From positions 2,666,001 to 2,730,000 of the forward strand of contig JAEILZ010000006.1 in assembly GCA_018873225.1 (NCBI GenBank): DNA of 64,000 nucleotides, written 5' to 3'. Each line of letters opens with the position of its first letter. Positions within the stretch are counted from its first letter, which is position 1. This DNA is from [Phialemoniopsis] sp. UDSM-2020. Lineage: Eukaryota; Ascomycota; Sordariomycetes; Thyridiales; Thyridiaceae. Below, piece by piece: positions 46,503 through 57,538 of the stretch. The notes below the pieces were generated by a model, which made no database searches, was not told the DNA's origin, and saw nothing but the letters and a program-made list of their open reading frames with translations. The translations under genes were made by a program, and so were the position numbers.

Positions 46503-48831
46503 ATCACACATTGACCATTCACGTAGAAGAGAGGCTTTGTTGGCACGAGAGGAGTTTAGCATTTCAGGCATAGAACGATTCTTCCATCAGCATATACGGT
46601 AGACTAATGAGACTGATAGAGAAGAAAGACCTAGAATTTATCACGTTAAACATAGATATTAAAGGATTATCAACAGGGCGTAACAAGCTGACTGCAGTTT
46701 AGCATTTGTTATTTGAAACGAAGAGTCTCACAAGGGCTCGAGTAGGTCAACATCACGACCGACTGTTGTGATCGGCGGTATTCCGCTGTCAAACGGCGGC
46801 AGACTTGCCACGTGGTTGAGGAGATGCCTGCAGTCCCTAAAAAGTGACGCCCGATTCTTAAGTCAGAGTTCATTTGATATCGATCTCGGGCATTCTGTCA
46901 ACTATATGTACACTCTTCCACAGCCAAGTGAGCAAAGTGCACACCATGGTCAGTGTCTCAAATGTTGAGCATGCTCGAAAATAAAGTAGATACTGCCTCG
47001 AAAGGGGTTGATTGCAACAAATTGAGTATCTCTAGGCGAGAGACACTATTACCAATCCTATCAGCTCATGAATGGAATCGCCATGAGTATCTGAAAACAC
47101 AGTCAAGTCTAACCATATGCATTGAAGTCTTGAGCCGCCGTAATTGTCTTCGTTCCAGCGTCTACGGAAGCGCGCGGGTGGGCTGAGATTCATTGGTTAT
47201 CAGCCATTTGTCGTCGAATAGAGGCGCTTAGACGATCGCCTGAAGAATCGAAAATGGCGCTCCGCACGAACAGCACTTCTCGAGATGATAACCCTCATAA
47301 TTGACGCCAGATCAATAATGTTTGTTTCACACAGGACGGCGTCGGGAGGAGCGCAATCGCCGTTGGTCCAGTGTTTCAAGATAAGGGCGCTGCCAGTTGA
47401 GCACCAGTCGTTGGCTGACGGCGTCGTCTCAGGGCATCCGAAAAGGCTTAGCGTGCCTGTACCTGCATCCCTGTGGGGGATCCAGATTCGCCAGGCTCTT
47501 TCTTGGTCTCACAAGGCGGCACAGGGCAGCACAAGGCACGGCCGGCCACTGGTTGGCATTTCCCCAGCCCCCCCACAGCGGATATAGCGGCTAGCGGCCC
47601 CTTGAATTGCGCACTAGCCCCTGGACACGACCCCTGACGATTCTGTCCCCCTTTTGTCCAATGGCCATCGAGGTGCTGCTCGGCTTGGACCTGGACTCGG
47701 CCCCAACTCAAGCTTTAGGAGAGATTGTCCGGATCCTCCCTCCCAATACTCGCTTCTTTATGCGAACGTGCGGACAAGGTCTGGTCCCCTCTCTTCAGGA
47801 CCCTCTCTTTCCCCCTCTTCCGCTCTCGTCTTTCTTTCATTCCAACAAAAGGCCGACAAAGAGGCCTCATCCCTTCAAGAGCCCAGCCGCCGAACCTGAT
47901 GGCAATCTGAACAAGACGTCAATACCTCACCCGCCACTCATTCCACAGCAGTTTGCTGCGTCCACTCATTCATCATCAATTGATCGTTGACTGCTATTGT
48001 CTTTTATTCGCGAAAAGCCCCGACCAACTGCACGGCGGCGCCTTGTCTCACCCCCTTCCCGTTTCTGCCCTCCTGATACCCCATCCCCTGCGTATACCAC
48101 GAGGCGATCAAACACCAGACTCTCGGCACCCCGTCAATCCTCATATTGCGTCTCGACTGCCTGTCCTCGTTCCTCTCTTTATCGCTTTCCATCACCTTTC
48201 CCACGGCGGTGCTTCCAACATTCCAGCAGTCTGTGTCGTTGGCCTGAACCAGGCCCGCACCCTGCCACCGTCGGCCCATTCTCGAAGAATTAAGCTATGC
48301 GATGATCCGCCAAGAATAGCTGTTCCCGCAGAATGTCGCCCACAGTCTGAAGGAAAAGGACCCGTCTCGCAGTGTTTCGCACCCTTACGCTCATTCTGTC
48401 CCCAGCTCAAGGCACACCAAGGGGCCCTTACCAACAACAGCTGTTGCGTCCCCTTGCCGACGCCGAACCCTTCTCTCTCCTTCACCTAACCCAACCGGCG
48501 TCTGCCTCATATACTATCGTCGTCTCTGCGCGACTTCGTTCCTTCGTCGACAATAGCACAGTCGACTACCTTCGCAGGCGAGGAACGACTGTGCGGACGG
48601 CGGGACCGGTTCTTTCAGTCTTTCAACTCTGCTGTTTCGATATCGATACGATACCCCAGGGGACGACTGGTCGACCTTGATCGCCGCCATTCATTTCGAA
48701 TCGTTCTCTATTTTTCGACAAACTCCCGTTCAGATCGTGCGACTGCGTCCACGATTCTCTACCAACCCGTTTTCTTTCTTTATATTTAGGCCGGTTCCTT
48801 CGAAGCAGTTCGCTGCGTTCAGTCCATTACC
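46503..48831. other. Intergenic region with long pyrimidine-rich leader of the KCH gene
   Basis: 2.3 kb. From about 47640 to 48830 the + strand is dominated by C/T tracts (CCCTCTTTCC-type) and contains several upstream ATGs, including an open frame at 47953-48489 with no protein-like features. It is probably a long transcribed leader of the channel gene with upstream ORFs. The first part, to about 47200, is AT-richer and featureless. Confidence 0.45.
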
Positions 48832-50749
48832 ATGGGTTTCTTAAGCCATGGACGCAAGAATTCCGAGGTTCGCCCAGAACAGAAGTGGGACTTCATTGTA
48901 AGGCATTGGCTGTACTGACTTTCATAACGGACGGATGTTTGCTAACCTTCGTGTGTCTGTCTAGAGCATTAATGACTTCAAATCCACATCTTGCTTTACG
49001 CCTCTGGCTTACGGATACCTGTACTTCATGCTCATCATCTCCATCGCCGTCTACGCCGTCGATACCTTCACCGCTATCAACTTGTTGGTTTTCAACCGAT
49101 GGTCATCGGATATCGACCCTACCCAGCTGATTCCCCGTGACGCTGCGAAATGGATCTTCTCCGGCTGCATCATTCTGTCCTTTGTCAACCTGATCTACGA
49201 GCACATTCGTGCTCAGCGGATCATGAGGCGCGGTAGCGTCGCCGAGTGTTACCTTGACAATCTCGCAGTTCGACTCGAAAGTATCCGCGTGGGCAAGGGC
49301 AGGGGATGGAAGCGGTTTCTGGTGTTTGCCGAACTAACTAAGAGTAAGAAGGGCGCCGAATATGTCGCCCTTTTCACCTACTTCAGCTTCCAGTCGTGGA
49401 TTCGCGTCGTCTTGTGTTCGGGACCCCGGCAGGCAGTCAACGCCCTGACCTTGCTCTCGGTATACAACTCCAAGATCTCTGCAACAGGTGATAGCGTTGA
49501 AGGAACGCTCATGGATTTCTTTGACAAGATCAAGATCCTTGCCGAGCAGGACTACCGGCAGGCCCTCATCCTGTCTGGTATGTGCTTCACGCTGGTCATC
49601 TGGCTCTTCTCAGCTCTGTCACTGCTGCTTGCGATCTTTTTCTTCATCTTCTTCCTCTGGGGCTACATCCCTCGAGACGACGGAGGCCTGACCGGGTTCT
49701 GCTCGCGCAAGATTAACAAGCGTCTCATGACCATCGTCTCGGCCAAGGTCAACAAGGCCATCGCGGAGGAGGAGCGAAAGCGGCAAAGGGCAGAACTCAA
49801 GGCGGCCAAGAAGGCAGGAGAGCTGCCGCCTATGGAGCTCAAGGCCACAATTCCCAATGTCAGCGTGGACAGCCTCCCTCAGATGCCCACGCTTCACCGC
49901 AATGACACCATGACGTCGCTGTCTGGTCAGTCGGCACCACCCCTGATCTCGGCTGCGAGCTTCGAATTGGGAGCAATGGATCAGAAGCGACCAGTGCCGA
50001 GCCGCACCGGCACGATGGCATCTACGGCTTCCAACTTTTCGTCAAGAGCTCCGCTCCTGGGGCATGCCGCCGAATTTGGATCGGGTCGGGCATCTCCGGC
50101 CCCTTCCATCCCCACAATTCCGGACCTGGGCGGTCTGCCGCCTCCGACGCGCACAGGCACGGCCGCTTCAAATCGTAGCTTCGGCCAACCCCCGCCGATG
50201 AGCCGTACCAATACCAACGGCTCAGGATACGGTGGTGGGTACACTGCCAGCCCAGCAACGTACTCGTCCGAGACAATGCCTCCCATGCCAGTCATGCCGC
50301 AACCCATGCGGTCGCCCGCTGGAACTGGCGGTTATGCCCGACCGCCCTTCGCTAACCACTCGTCGAGCGGATCAGGCTCAAGCATTCGTTACAACCAAAA
50401 CGACTACTCATCGACAGGCCGCGCTAGCCCCGCGCCGTCCATGGGATCCTACCGGGGAGGACCGACTTCCCCTAGGGGCTATAACCCCCCCAACGGCGCT
50501 CCGTATCCTGTCCGGAGTGCTACCGGCCCTATGCCTATGTCTGGACCTCGCGGCCCCGGCCCGCAGTATCCTCCTCAGAGGAATATGACAGCGCCGATCC
50601 ACCAACAACGACCCTCGAATGGCTCGTACCACAGCTTCCACGACATGCCTTCGCCAAGCAGCCAACGCGGCCCACCGCCTTCAAGACCTGGTTTCGGAAG
50701 CGGTTGGAACACGGACGTCGAATCACAACGAGGTCCGGGACAATACTAA
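48832..50749 (+). CDS. KCH-family potassium channel (Kch1/Prm6-like)
   Basis: Two exons, 48832-48897 and 48965-50749, give 616 residues. The fungal Kch1/Kch2 proteins are plasma-membrane, low-affinity potassium influx channels linked to pheromone response and calcium signalling. The short first exon ends in WDFI and joins SINDFKSTS, the conserved N-terminus. Hydrophobic segments lie near residues 33-60 (YFMLIISIAVYAVDTFTAIN), 82-100 (WIFSGCIILSFVNLIYEH), 150-190 and 228-265 (SALSLLLAIFFFIFFLWGY). A charged coiled stretch (EEERKRQRAELKAAKKAG) follows. The C-terminal 300 residues are disordered and rich in Pro, Ser, Gly, Arg and Tyr, much longer than in yeast Kch1. The ATG sits in a strong context (ccattaccATGg). 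Confidence 0.9.
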
Positions 50750-51721
50750 GGATAGACTTCAAAAGCGCTTAGAGAGGACTGTGTCACACGGGTCCTTATT
50801 TGCATCATAATTCGCCTTAATGATATTTTATCAATGTTTGAAGGGTAGGAGGAACGACGTCGGCCTAGTTGCATTTCATTCATTAGCAATTACAGGCTTG
50901 AGAGGATTCTGGTTAGGCATTTTTGCGATGAGATTAGCGGGCGAGATCTGGATGGTTTGTTTGGAAAGTCAACAACCTCAGGAAAGAGACGGAAGGTTCT
51001 GGAAAGAGATGGTGGGAGGGATGATTTCCAGGGATTCTTCTCATGACACACGCCTCTTGAGTATATGGCGTTCACAAGCAGCATCTACTCTTCTAACAAT
51101 ATCACGATTTATTTCACGTTGATACCACACCCAGAATTCGTTCATTCTCTCTCCACCGTTTAGTATCTGGTATGACCTGAATGTCCGGTGGTGCTGGCGC
51201 GCGATGTGGGGCCGCCGTATCAGCCCCGGTGCCGCCATGTCGATTACTCAGGCCCCGGCACTTGGACTTTTTGGGAAAGTTTGCTCGAGATTGATTCCAG
51301 ATTCCCTTCCATCCAACCAACACAGTAGCGTGTACTTGGTGATGGCTACGGTTAGGGGGAAGATATGACGCCAGACGGCATTTGACTGTCGAATCTCGGC
51401 CTGACATGTCTTTGCTATTTCTAATTGGGGGTTCCCACGCCCTTTTTGTAGGTTTTGCATCCAGTCGGGATTTGCCTGAACTCTCTTTAGACGGACTAAA
51501 CTCGTCAAAGTTGGCGCATTTGTCATGACATGAAGTAGGCTATGCATCTCTACCCTCCTACTTTACAAGCGTCTTTGGCGTTTGTCGACTTCCTTGACTT
51601 GATCCAGGCCTGATTTGGTATGAGCAGAATGCCAACGAGCTTCTAGAAAACGCTGTCTCCAGCGAGATACTCTCATATGTCATCACGAGCAGAGATAACC
51701 TGGCGATATATCTAGCCGGGT
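50750..51721. other. Intergenic spacer
   Basis: 972 bp without a gene. The frames present are short and antisense to each other. It includes the promoter of the following oxidoreductase gene. Confidence 0.6.
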
Positions 51722-53875
51722 ATGCCCATCCCATCCACGACAACCTTGAAACTTTTGATGTTCCAACATACGCACCTCCTTCTAGCACTCATCCTTCTCA
51801 TAATCGCATCAAAGATATCAGCATCATCATCTCGCAACAGCAGCATCGACGTCCTCTCCTTCTTCCCTTCTGACAACTTATCCTCCGTGGACGACGACGA
51901 CGACGACTACGCATCTCTGTATCAACCAAAGATGTCCGTCTTCTACGAGCAAGGCCTCGGCTGGCACCCGGGCGAGGCGGCCGTGCAGGCCATGATGCGC
52001 GTGCCCCGGTCCATGAACCCCACCTCCCACGGCCTGCCGCGCTCCTACGCCATCCGCGCCGCCATGTCCCCGCTAGCCGCCCTCGGCGCCCTCGACGACA
52101 GGGGCCGGCCCTGGTGCACCATCTGGGGCGGCGAGCGCTTTATGAGGCCCGTCGCGCCCAACGTGCTCGCCCTTGCGCAGCCCGCCATCGACAACAGGTT
52201 CGACCCGGTCCTGCGCGCGCTCTTCGCCCGCGCCAAGAGGCAGGAGGACGGCGGGCTGCTCGTCCAGCCCGGCGAGGGCGAGGGCGACGAGGGCCAGCTC
52301 ATGGCCGGGCTGAGCATCGACCTCGACACGAGGGACCGGGTCAAGCTGGCGGGCCGCCTGGTCGCGGGCGCGCTGGTGGAGAACGGCGGCGAAGAGCAGG
52401 AGAAGGGCGACGTGGCCGAGGTGCAGCTCGCCATGCTCGTGCAGGAGACGCTCGGCAACTGCCCCAAGTACCTCAACCGGCGCGACCTGCGCCCGCACGT
52501 CCCGCGCCCGCGCCTCGTGTCCGACGCGCTGCCGCTGCCCGACGCCGCCGTCGAGCTCGTGCGCCGCGCGGACCTGTTCTTCCTGTCGTCGACCGACGGC
52601 TCCTCGTCCATGGACGCCAACCACCGCGGCGGCGCACCGGGGTTCGTGCGCGTCGTGCGCAACAGTGCCGGCGGTGACGGCGTGGCCCTCATATACCCAG
52701 AGTTCTCGGGGAACCGCATGTACCAGACGCTGGGCAACATGCACCTGCGGCCCCTCGTCGGCGTCGTCGTGCCCGACTTTGAGTCTGGAGACGTGCTCTA
52801 CCTCACGGGCGAGACGACCATCCTCGTCGGCGACAAGGCGGCGGCGTACCTGCCGCACGCCAAGCTCGCCGTCAAGATCGACGTGAAAGAGGCGCGTTTC
52901 GTTGCGGACGGCCTGCCCTTCCGCGGCGGACCCGTCGACTACAGTCCTTACAACCCGACCCCGTGGAAACTCGCTTCCGAGGGCGCTGATGCGTCCCGTG
53001 CTTCCAGCAAGGCATCTGCCGCCACGGCCAGGCTGCTCAAGAAGGAGGTCCTGACGCCCAACGTCACGCGCTTCACCTTCCGGCTCGGCGAGGGCGGACG
53101 CCCCGGCACAGCTCTGCCCACGTGGGTCGCAGGCCAGCACGTCACGATGGACTTTTCCGAGGAATTGGACAACGGGTACAGCCACATGCGCGACGATGAC
53201 CCGCAGAGTCTCAACGACGACTACATCCGCACGTTTACGGTGTCAAGCATACCACCACCTACCACCGAGGGAAATGCTAAAGCAAGCGCAGACGGTCCCG
53301 AGTTCGAGATCACGGCGCGCAAGAACGGCCCCGTGACGAGTTGGCTATTCGGCCGGACCCCGCGCGTGGGGCTCGAGGTCCCCGTGCTGGCCTTTGGCGG
53401 CGAGGCGGGCTTCCGCATACCGACCGTCACCGTCGCCGGTTCAGAGGACGCGGCGGCGGTGGAGCACGTCTTCGTCGCGGGCGGTGTGGGCATCACGCCG
53501 CTCCTGGCGCAAGCACCTGCCATTCTCGCCGCAGAGGGCCACCGCCTGCGCCTGCTCTGGACGCTGCGCGCCGAAGACCTAGGGCTGGCGGTCGACACCT
53601 TCAAGAGGATCCCCGGTTTGTCAAGCGTCACGACGCTGTTCGTCACGGGCAAGATGGGCGAGTGGGAGTCGGGGCTCCTGAGCACGCTCCAGGAGATGGG
53701 CACGCGGAGTATCGAGACCGGACGGATGACCAAGGAGGCCGTGTTGGAGTACAGCGGCGCTGGAGCTGAGCACGGGCCGAGGAAGTATTATGTCTGTGCC
53801 GGAGCCGGCTTGGTCAAGGAGCTTGTGCGCTGGCTGGAGCGGGAGGAGATGGTGATGGAGAGCTTTGCATATTAG
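51722..53875 (+). CDS. PNPOx-like / FAD-binding FR-type reductase fusion oxidoreductase
   Basis: Single exon. It has 717 residues from ATG 51722, or 647 from ATG 51932, where the conserved part (MSVFYEQGLGWHPGE) begins. The upstream 70 residues hold a hydrophobic segment (LLLALILLIIAS) and an Asp run. They could be an anchor, but may be an untranslated leader. The first half is a flavin-reductase/pyridoxamine-oxidase-like split-barrel (RPWCTIWGG, GLSIDLDTR, NCPKYLNRR, then LYLTGET). The second half is a ferredoxin-NADP reductase fold with the FAD motif RTFTVSS, the pyrophosphate loop VAGGVGITPLL and YYVCAGAGLVKEL for NAD(P)H. There is no 2Fe-2S domain at the end. The natural substrate is unknown. 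The gene is intronless and strikingly GC-rich at third positions, and this architecture is common in bacteria, so horizontal origin is possible. Confidence 0.88.
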   Translation: MPIPSTTTLKLLMFQHTHLLLALILLIIASKISASSSRNSSIDVLSFFPSDNLSSVDDDDDDYASLYQPKMSVFYEQGLGWHPGEAAVQAMMRVPRSMNPTSHGLPRSYAIRAAMSPLAALGALDDRGRPWCTIWGGERFMRPVAPNVLALAQPAIDNRFDPVLRALFARAKRQEDGGLLVQPGEGEGDEGQLMAGLSIDLDTRDRVKLAGRLVAGALVENGGEEQEKGDVAEVQLAMLVQETLGNCPKYLNRRDLRPHVPRPRLVSDALPLPDAAVELVRRADLFFLSSTDGSSSMDANHRGGAPGFVRVVRNSAGGDGVALIYPEFSGNRMYQTLGNMHLRPLVGVVVPDFESGDVLYLTGETTILVGDKAAAYLPHAKLAVKIDVKEARFVADGLPFRGGPVDYSPYNPTPWKLASEGADASRASSKASAATARLLKKEVLTPNVTRFTFRLGEGGRPGTALPTWVAGQHVTMDFSEELDNGYSHMRDDDPQSLNDDYIRTFTVSSIPPPTTEGNAKASADGPEFEITARKNGPVTSWLFGRTPRVGLEVPVLAFGGEAGFRIPTVTVAGSEDAAAVEHVFVAGGVGITPLLAQAPAILAAEGHRLRLLWTLRAEDLGLAVDTFKRIPGLSSVTTLFVTGKMGEWESGLLSTLQEMGTRSIETGRMTKEAVLEYSGAGAEHGPRKYYVCAGAGLVKELVRWLEREEMVMESFAY

Positions 53876-54186
53876 ATATTGAGTCTTGGAGCATTTTGAG
53901 CGTAACGATTGTTGGTTGATAAGCGCTTCTTACACTCAGTGAAAAATATATTTCTTTTGGGACTAATCCTCCCCGAGATGTGTATTTGAAGAACCTGGCA
54001 ATCACAACCCTACAATATGAGGTTTAGACCGAACTCCGTATTCCGCTCTGCATATATGATGTACACGATTACGAATGAGACAGCAGCTCATCCTACAAGC
54101 CCGCTGCCCAAACCATCCCCACCGCTAGCAGTCCCGTGTGCGTTTTCACTTGCAGCCTGCTCCACCCAGTCGGCCAGCGCGTCGAC
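53876..54186. other. Convergent 3' spacer
   Basis: 311 bp between the convergent stops of the oxidoreductase and the Mam3-like gene. I see nothing in it. Confidence 0.6.
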
Positions 54187-56665
54187 CTAGGACTTGCTGC
54201 CCTTTCTCTTCTTCCTCCTGTTCTTCTTCTTGCCGCCAACCGCTCCGCTACTCTGCTCACTAGCCTTGTTCTCTTGCGCCTTGGAGGCATCTCCGTTCTT
54301 GCTCCCGCCGGAGCCGGAGCCTTCATTCTCCTCCTCAACATCGGACACACCACCGCCGCCACCGCTGATCAGACTGCCCGAGCTCTTATTCCGGGGATGT
54401 TGACCGCCGGGACTCCAGACCCCAGACATGTGATGGTGCGGGTAAGCAGCTTCGTCGCCATCGTCCTCGGTAGAGCTGTGCGCTTCGAGCACCACCTTGC
54501 GGATGCCCCTAGACTCGACCACGTTCTCGGTGATGCTACCGCTGCGCACGCCTAACCTACGTGCCGATCTTTGTATTTCCTCCGAGTCAGAATCGGGGCT
54601 TCCAGTGGCATCAGGACTTTCAGCAGCTGGGGTTGCAGCAGTAGATTTGGTCGTCTGCGTAGCGTGGTCATGGGTTTCGATAACGGCTTCGTCGACATCG
54701 ACTGTCAAAGCAGGACGCGACTCTGGCGATTTAGTAAATGATGGGGGGCGAGCGGAACCGTAGCTCTGGTGCAGGGCCTGCACTCCGTCCTTAGCTGTCA
54801 GTGGTGGGCGCAGCAGCGGAGCGGTCTCGTCGGCTTCATCCTCGTGGTGGTCGTCAATGCGAGGCGTCTCATAAATAACCTCTCCCTGGAGCGACCTCCT
54901 GTGGGTAGGCACGTTGGAGCCAGCAGCAGTTGAAGACGGAATACCGGGCTTGACTTTGACTGTTTTGGAAAGAGTGTTCTTCGGGTTGTGGGCTGGATTC
55001 GACGGCCCGAGGTGGCGGAGATGTTGTCGTAGGTCGTCAAAATTGGCTCTGATAGGCACGGCCGCCTGAGTGAGCTGGCCGTCAACGCCAGCAGAGCTGC
55101 GCCTCGTCAAGAAAGTACCGGCTTGTGGGCTGCTGGACAGAGGTCGAGCATCGGCAGAATGGCTTCGATCCATGGGAGTAGCATCGCCATTTTCTCGACC
55201 CGCACCGTCAAGAGCATCACCAGGCTTGCCGCTATCCTCACCGACAGCAGACTGACGTCGCTGAATACGAGCGTGCGGGGCTGGGGCGAGACGTCGGATA
55301 GCCTTGTGAACGTCTATGTAAACGTCCGATTCATCGATAATTTCCCTAGTCACGTTGTCAGCATTACGAAATTAGCATGTGAGGATATCGGGCGTGCATA
55401 CTCTCCGATGAGCTCTTCGATGACGTCTTCCAGTGTGACAACGCCAAGAGCCCCATGGTCTTCGCCGGGATATTCCGACACGAGTACCATATGCGACTTG
55501 CCCTCCTGGAAGAAGTTGACGATATCCAGGCAGCTGGTTTCTGGCCTAGTCTCCGGAAGAGTGGCGAGGGGGAAGTCCCGTACGCGCACGGCATCCTCCG
55601 GATCGTAGGTGATGAGAATCTTGACGAGAAGCATGCCGACAAAATTGGTGGGGTTATTTGGCTCATGAATGGGAATCCTAGAGTACCCAGCCGAAAGTAT
55701 CATGTCCATCATCTTCTCGTCCAAGACAGTATCCTCAGACATGACGAAAACGTCCGCCATAGGTGTCATGACATTTTCGACAGGCTTCTCCTTGAGGTCG
55801 AGCACAGCACTGATGATGGTGACTTCGTCCTGGTTTAATCTTTCCGAGACCTCGCCGAGTGAGCGATGCAGGGTGACGAGAGTCTTCAGACCACTCTTCT
55901 TGTAGACTGTGCCATGGTCCTCGCCCAGCACCCAGTCGAGTAGCTTGGCGGTGGGCCAGGCGATAGGTGCCATGAGCCACATGAGGAAGAGGACAGGCTT
56001 TGACATGTAGCCACCGATGGGAAGGCCATATCGTACGCAGACAGACTGAGGAAGAACCTCACCAAAGATAACTAAGACAAAGTTAGCCAAGCTTGCCGTG
56101 TGTGCTTTCTTGCCGACCTTGACAAACCAATCAAAAATGTACTGCCAACAACGGCAGCAACACCTCCACCCAAGCAACGGTCCAATACGACGGGCAGCGT
56201 CTCGTTGACGATGACGTTGGAGAGCAGCAGCGTCACCAGAACCCAATGCTTTCCTCTTTGGAGTAACCTATACACCCTGCCTGCGTTTTTGTGTTGTGGT
56301 TCGGTCTCGTCGCGCGCAAGGACTTGGAGGTAGATGCCGTCTTGGCCCATCAAGCTGCGAGGAGGACAAGGTCAGTCAGGTATTCGGAAAATCAAAGCCA
56401 ATCACAACACTCACGCAATAGTCAATCCAGCAAAAGCACCACCTGCCAACACCAGGATCATTGAGGCTACGAGCAGAATCCACATGGGCGTGCCCTCTTC
56501 ATCCGGGTCATCGCCGTCACCGTGCTTGAGAGCACCGAGGGGTGCCGCCGAGGCGGCGGAGATGCCCAGAGACATGACCTTGGCCAGACCGAGGGCTGTC
56601 GTCCGAACGGCATTGTAGGCGCCGAAGCTCGATGAGCCGTGCGGCCGGGCTGAGGCTTTGGCCAT
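54187..56665 (-). CDS. MAM3: Mam3/CNNM-type membrane transporter (DUF21-CBS)
   Basis: Four exons, 56415-56665, 56128-56354, 55402-56071 and 54187-55345, encode 768 residues. Yeast Mam3 is a vacuolar protein tied to Mn2+, Mg2+ and zinc homeostasis, and human relatives are CNNM magnesium transporters. An N-terminal lumenal part and TM1 ([25 protein letters not shown]) lead into a DUF21 core with [50 protein letters not shown] and a further segment [18 protein letters not shown] pair follows (about residues 250-390; [23 protein letters not shown], then [20 protein letters not shown]). The last 370 residues are disordered, ending in a Gly/Ser-rich part and a Lys/Arg-rich tail. Intron 2 uses an unusual GTTTGT donor, but its branch site (GCTAAC) and phase support it. 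Confidence 0.92.
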
Positions 56666-57538
56666 GGCGGGGATTCGCGGTGGTACGCTTGCTGCAAGAC
56701 GTTGGATGACGAATTGAGTCGTCTGACCTTTAGCGGTCGTCCAATCGTCTCCGAGCCGACCAGGAATTCGTTGAGGTTAAGAGTAACGAATTGAGGAGGG
56801 AGATACCGATTGTCGAGGACTGGCCGAGGCCCAAAAAAGCGCGTGGAGCGAATTGTATGAACAGTTGAAGAAGAGGAGCCTCGCGAGACGACCAAAAGCT
56901 ATGGCCTTTTTGAAAGCGGAGCTCCTAACTTGACAGGGTGGGCTCCACTCTGAGCCTATGACATAGTTATTTAGCCTTTAGGAACATGCATCAAGCAATT
57001 GAAGATGCGAGCAGAAGTTCCAGACTGTGGTTTGAATCAGATGTTGAAGAATATCAAATTGATGATTGTAAACTTCCCCCTCCGGCATCTCGAAGTACAG
57101 AGTAGTGAAGAGACGGAGAGAGACGTTTGTTCCTGGGGGAAGCTGGGGGGCGAGAGGAATGTGTCCCAGAACGGGTGCGACAAGGGTCTTTTAGGAGCCG
57201 GTGGGGCTCGATGACGCCAAGAACAGGGATTGCCGAATCACCCTGTCACCTCAACACCACTCCAATTTCACTGATGCTGGGCAAACATTGACAACAGTTG
57301 AGACTGGTCATTCTTTGAGATTCGTTTCCCTACAGATAGATGCGATCATCCCATCTGAGTTACAGCCGTTTGTGGCACCGTGATTGCTAGTGCGCCCAAG
57401 TTGCAGATAATGATCCGATTCTTGGGTAACACGGAGCCACAAGAGAAACACTCGGAAACAATCCATCTCAGTAAACAGATCATTCAGTCATTCAAGCATT
57501 TAACCCATATGTGTAACTCGAGATAGACACACTCTCAC
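56666..57538. other. Intergenic spacer
   Basis: 873 bp: promoter of the Mam3-like gene on the left and 3' flank of the phosphoglycerate dehydrogenase on the right. No gene seen. Confidence 0.6.

Noticed and set aside
47953..48489. 178-codon + strand open frame as a gene
   Set aside because: Its composition is that of a pyrimidine-rich leader (Pro/Leu/Ser/His), with no domain. It is kept only as a possible upstream ORF.
52073..53185. 370-codon antisense open frame
   Set aside because: It mirrors the very GC-rich oxidoreductase gene. Stop codons are rare in all frames of such sequence, and the + strand protein has clear FNR motifs.
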